A stretch of 64,000 nt of DNA, from assembly GCA_029204225.1 (NCBI GenBank), contig CM055108.1, positions 21,860,326 to 21,924,325 of the forward strand, read 5' to 3'. This stretch comes from Diphasiastrum complanatum (Eukaryota; Streptophyta; Lycopodiopsida; Lycopodiales; Lycopodiaceae). The position numbers were made by a program, and so were the translations under genes. Positions 63,770-64,000 of this stretch are shown here, piece by piece. The number at the start of each line of letters is the position of its first letter. Position 1 is the stretch's first letter. The notes beneath the pieces are model-generated. The model saw only the letters and a list, made by a program, of their open reading frames with translations. It did not search any database and was not told the origin of the DNA.

Positions 63770-64000
63770 AAGCGGCAACCAGGAATGCCAAGGTATCCGT
63801 AATGCCCAAGATAGTAGAGGATCAGCCCAAAAGATAGGGACATCATACCAAGGTATCCAAAAGCCCGAGAAGGGTAGAACTGCATCAGCAACAGGAAGCC
63901 AATAAGGAAACTGGAAAAGAGATGGACACTCATCGCGAATAGCCACATCATACACGTAACCATCAACCATATGTGCAAACTCAGTGATATAGGTGCCCCA
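63770..64000 (-). CDS. Trp-rich module, partial
   Basis: Nearly identical by eye to 16968-17197 (for example AATGCCAAGGTATC, GATCAGCCCAAAAGATAGGG, CATCGCGAATAGCCACATCA). The minus-strand frame 63970-63647 reads [20 protein letters not shown] and [20 protein letters not shown], then passes into integrase. The function is unknown. Confidence 0.5.

Larger units (their letters stand above)
62427..64000 (-). mobile_element. Third copy of the 8774 family, recombinant, runs off the window
   Basis: 3' LTR 62427-62868, PPT-like CTCCCTGGCAC, chromodomain and integrase C-terminus to about 63769, then, in place of the rest of integrase, the Trp-rich module found at 16968-17197. Its 5' end and other LTR are outside. 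It was inserted within the RT of the older plus-strand gypsy element. Confidence 0.88.

Overview
The window is plant nuclear DNA: AT-rich, made mostly of layered LTR retrotransposons of plant type, with two host genes whose exons lie scattered among them. LTR elements with a Met-initiator tRNA primer site, chromodomain-bearing Ty3/gypsy pol, Ty1/copia pol, hAT and LINE remnants, and a plant-type UDP-sugar pyrophosphorylase all point to a seed plant with TE-expanded introns. I cannot name the species.

Layout. 1-480: Copia remnant. 831-27569 (+): a gene I assembled from eight exons whose splice phases agree end to end (693 aa). It has a basic N-terminus, a peptidoglycan-binding-like (PG_binding_1) domain split over exons 1-3, one membrane helix and a C-terminal coiled coil. 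Its third intron (7414-23517, 16 kb) holds a decayed chromovirus, a younger 6.6-kb chromovirus inserted into it (8774-15357, TSD GTAGG), and a related 5.1-kb element (16129-21193, TSD TGCTC) that has lost pol and carries a gag-like region, a long unexplained Trp-rich ORF and a chromodomain. 27.6-41.5 kb is intergenic: degenerate TTAGA-type repeats, a 5'-truncated Copia, a Ulp1-type protease pseudogene with preserved splice sites, a minisatellite, a LINE RT fragment, a possible solo LTR and a DUF7869-like pseudogene.

41580-56390 (-): the last four exons of UDP-sugar pyrophosphorylase (USP), 184 C-terminal codons, all in phase. One of its introns is 13.6 kb and filled with hAT, gypsy and Copia debris; another appears to use a GC donor. 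The 5' part of USP lies beyond the right end. 56.4-64 kb is the next upstream USP intron as far as it is visible: LTRs, a gypsy 5' LTR with leader, a Copia 3' half with a 40-bp-arm hairpin in its LTR, a decayed gypsy gag-pol, and a third copy of the intron-3 family (from 62427) inserted into that gypsy RT and running off the window.

The three copies of one LTR family (8774, 16129, 62427) are the most informative set. One is a full chromovirus, one replaced pol with the Trp-rich module, and one is a recombinant whose integrase sequence switches to the module at about 63770. They document template-switch shuffling between autonomous and non-autonomous forms. All coordinates and homologies come from reading the sequence by eye; no alignments or searches were run.
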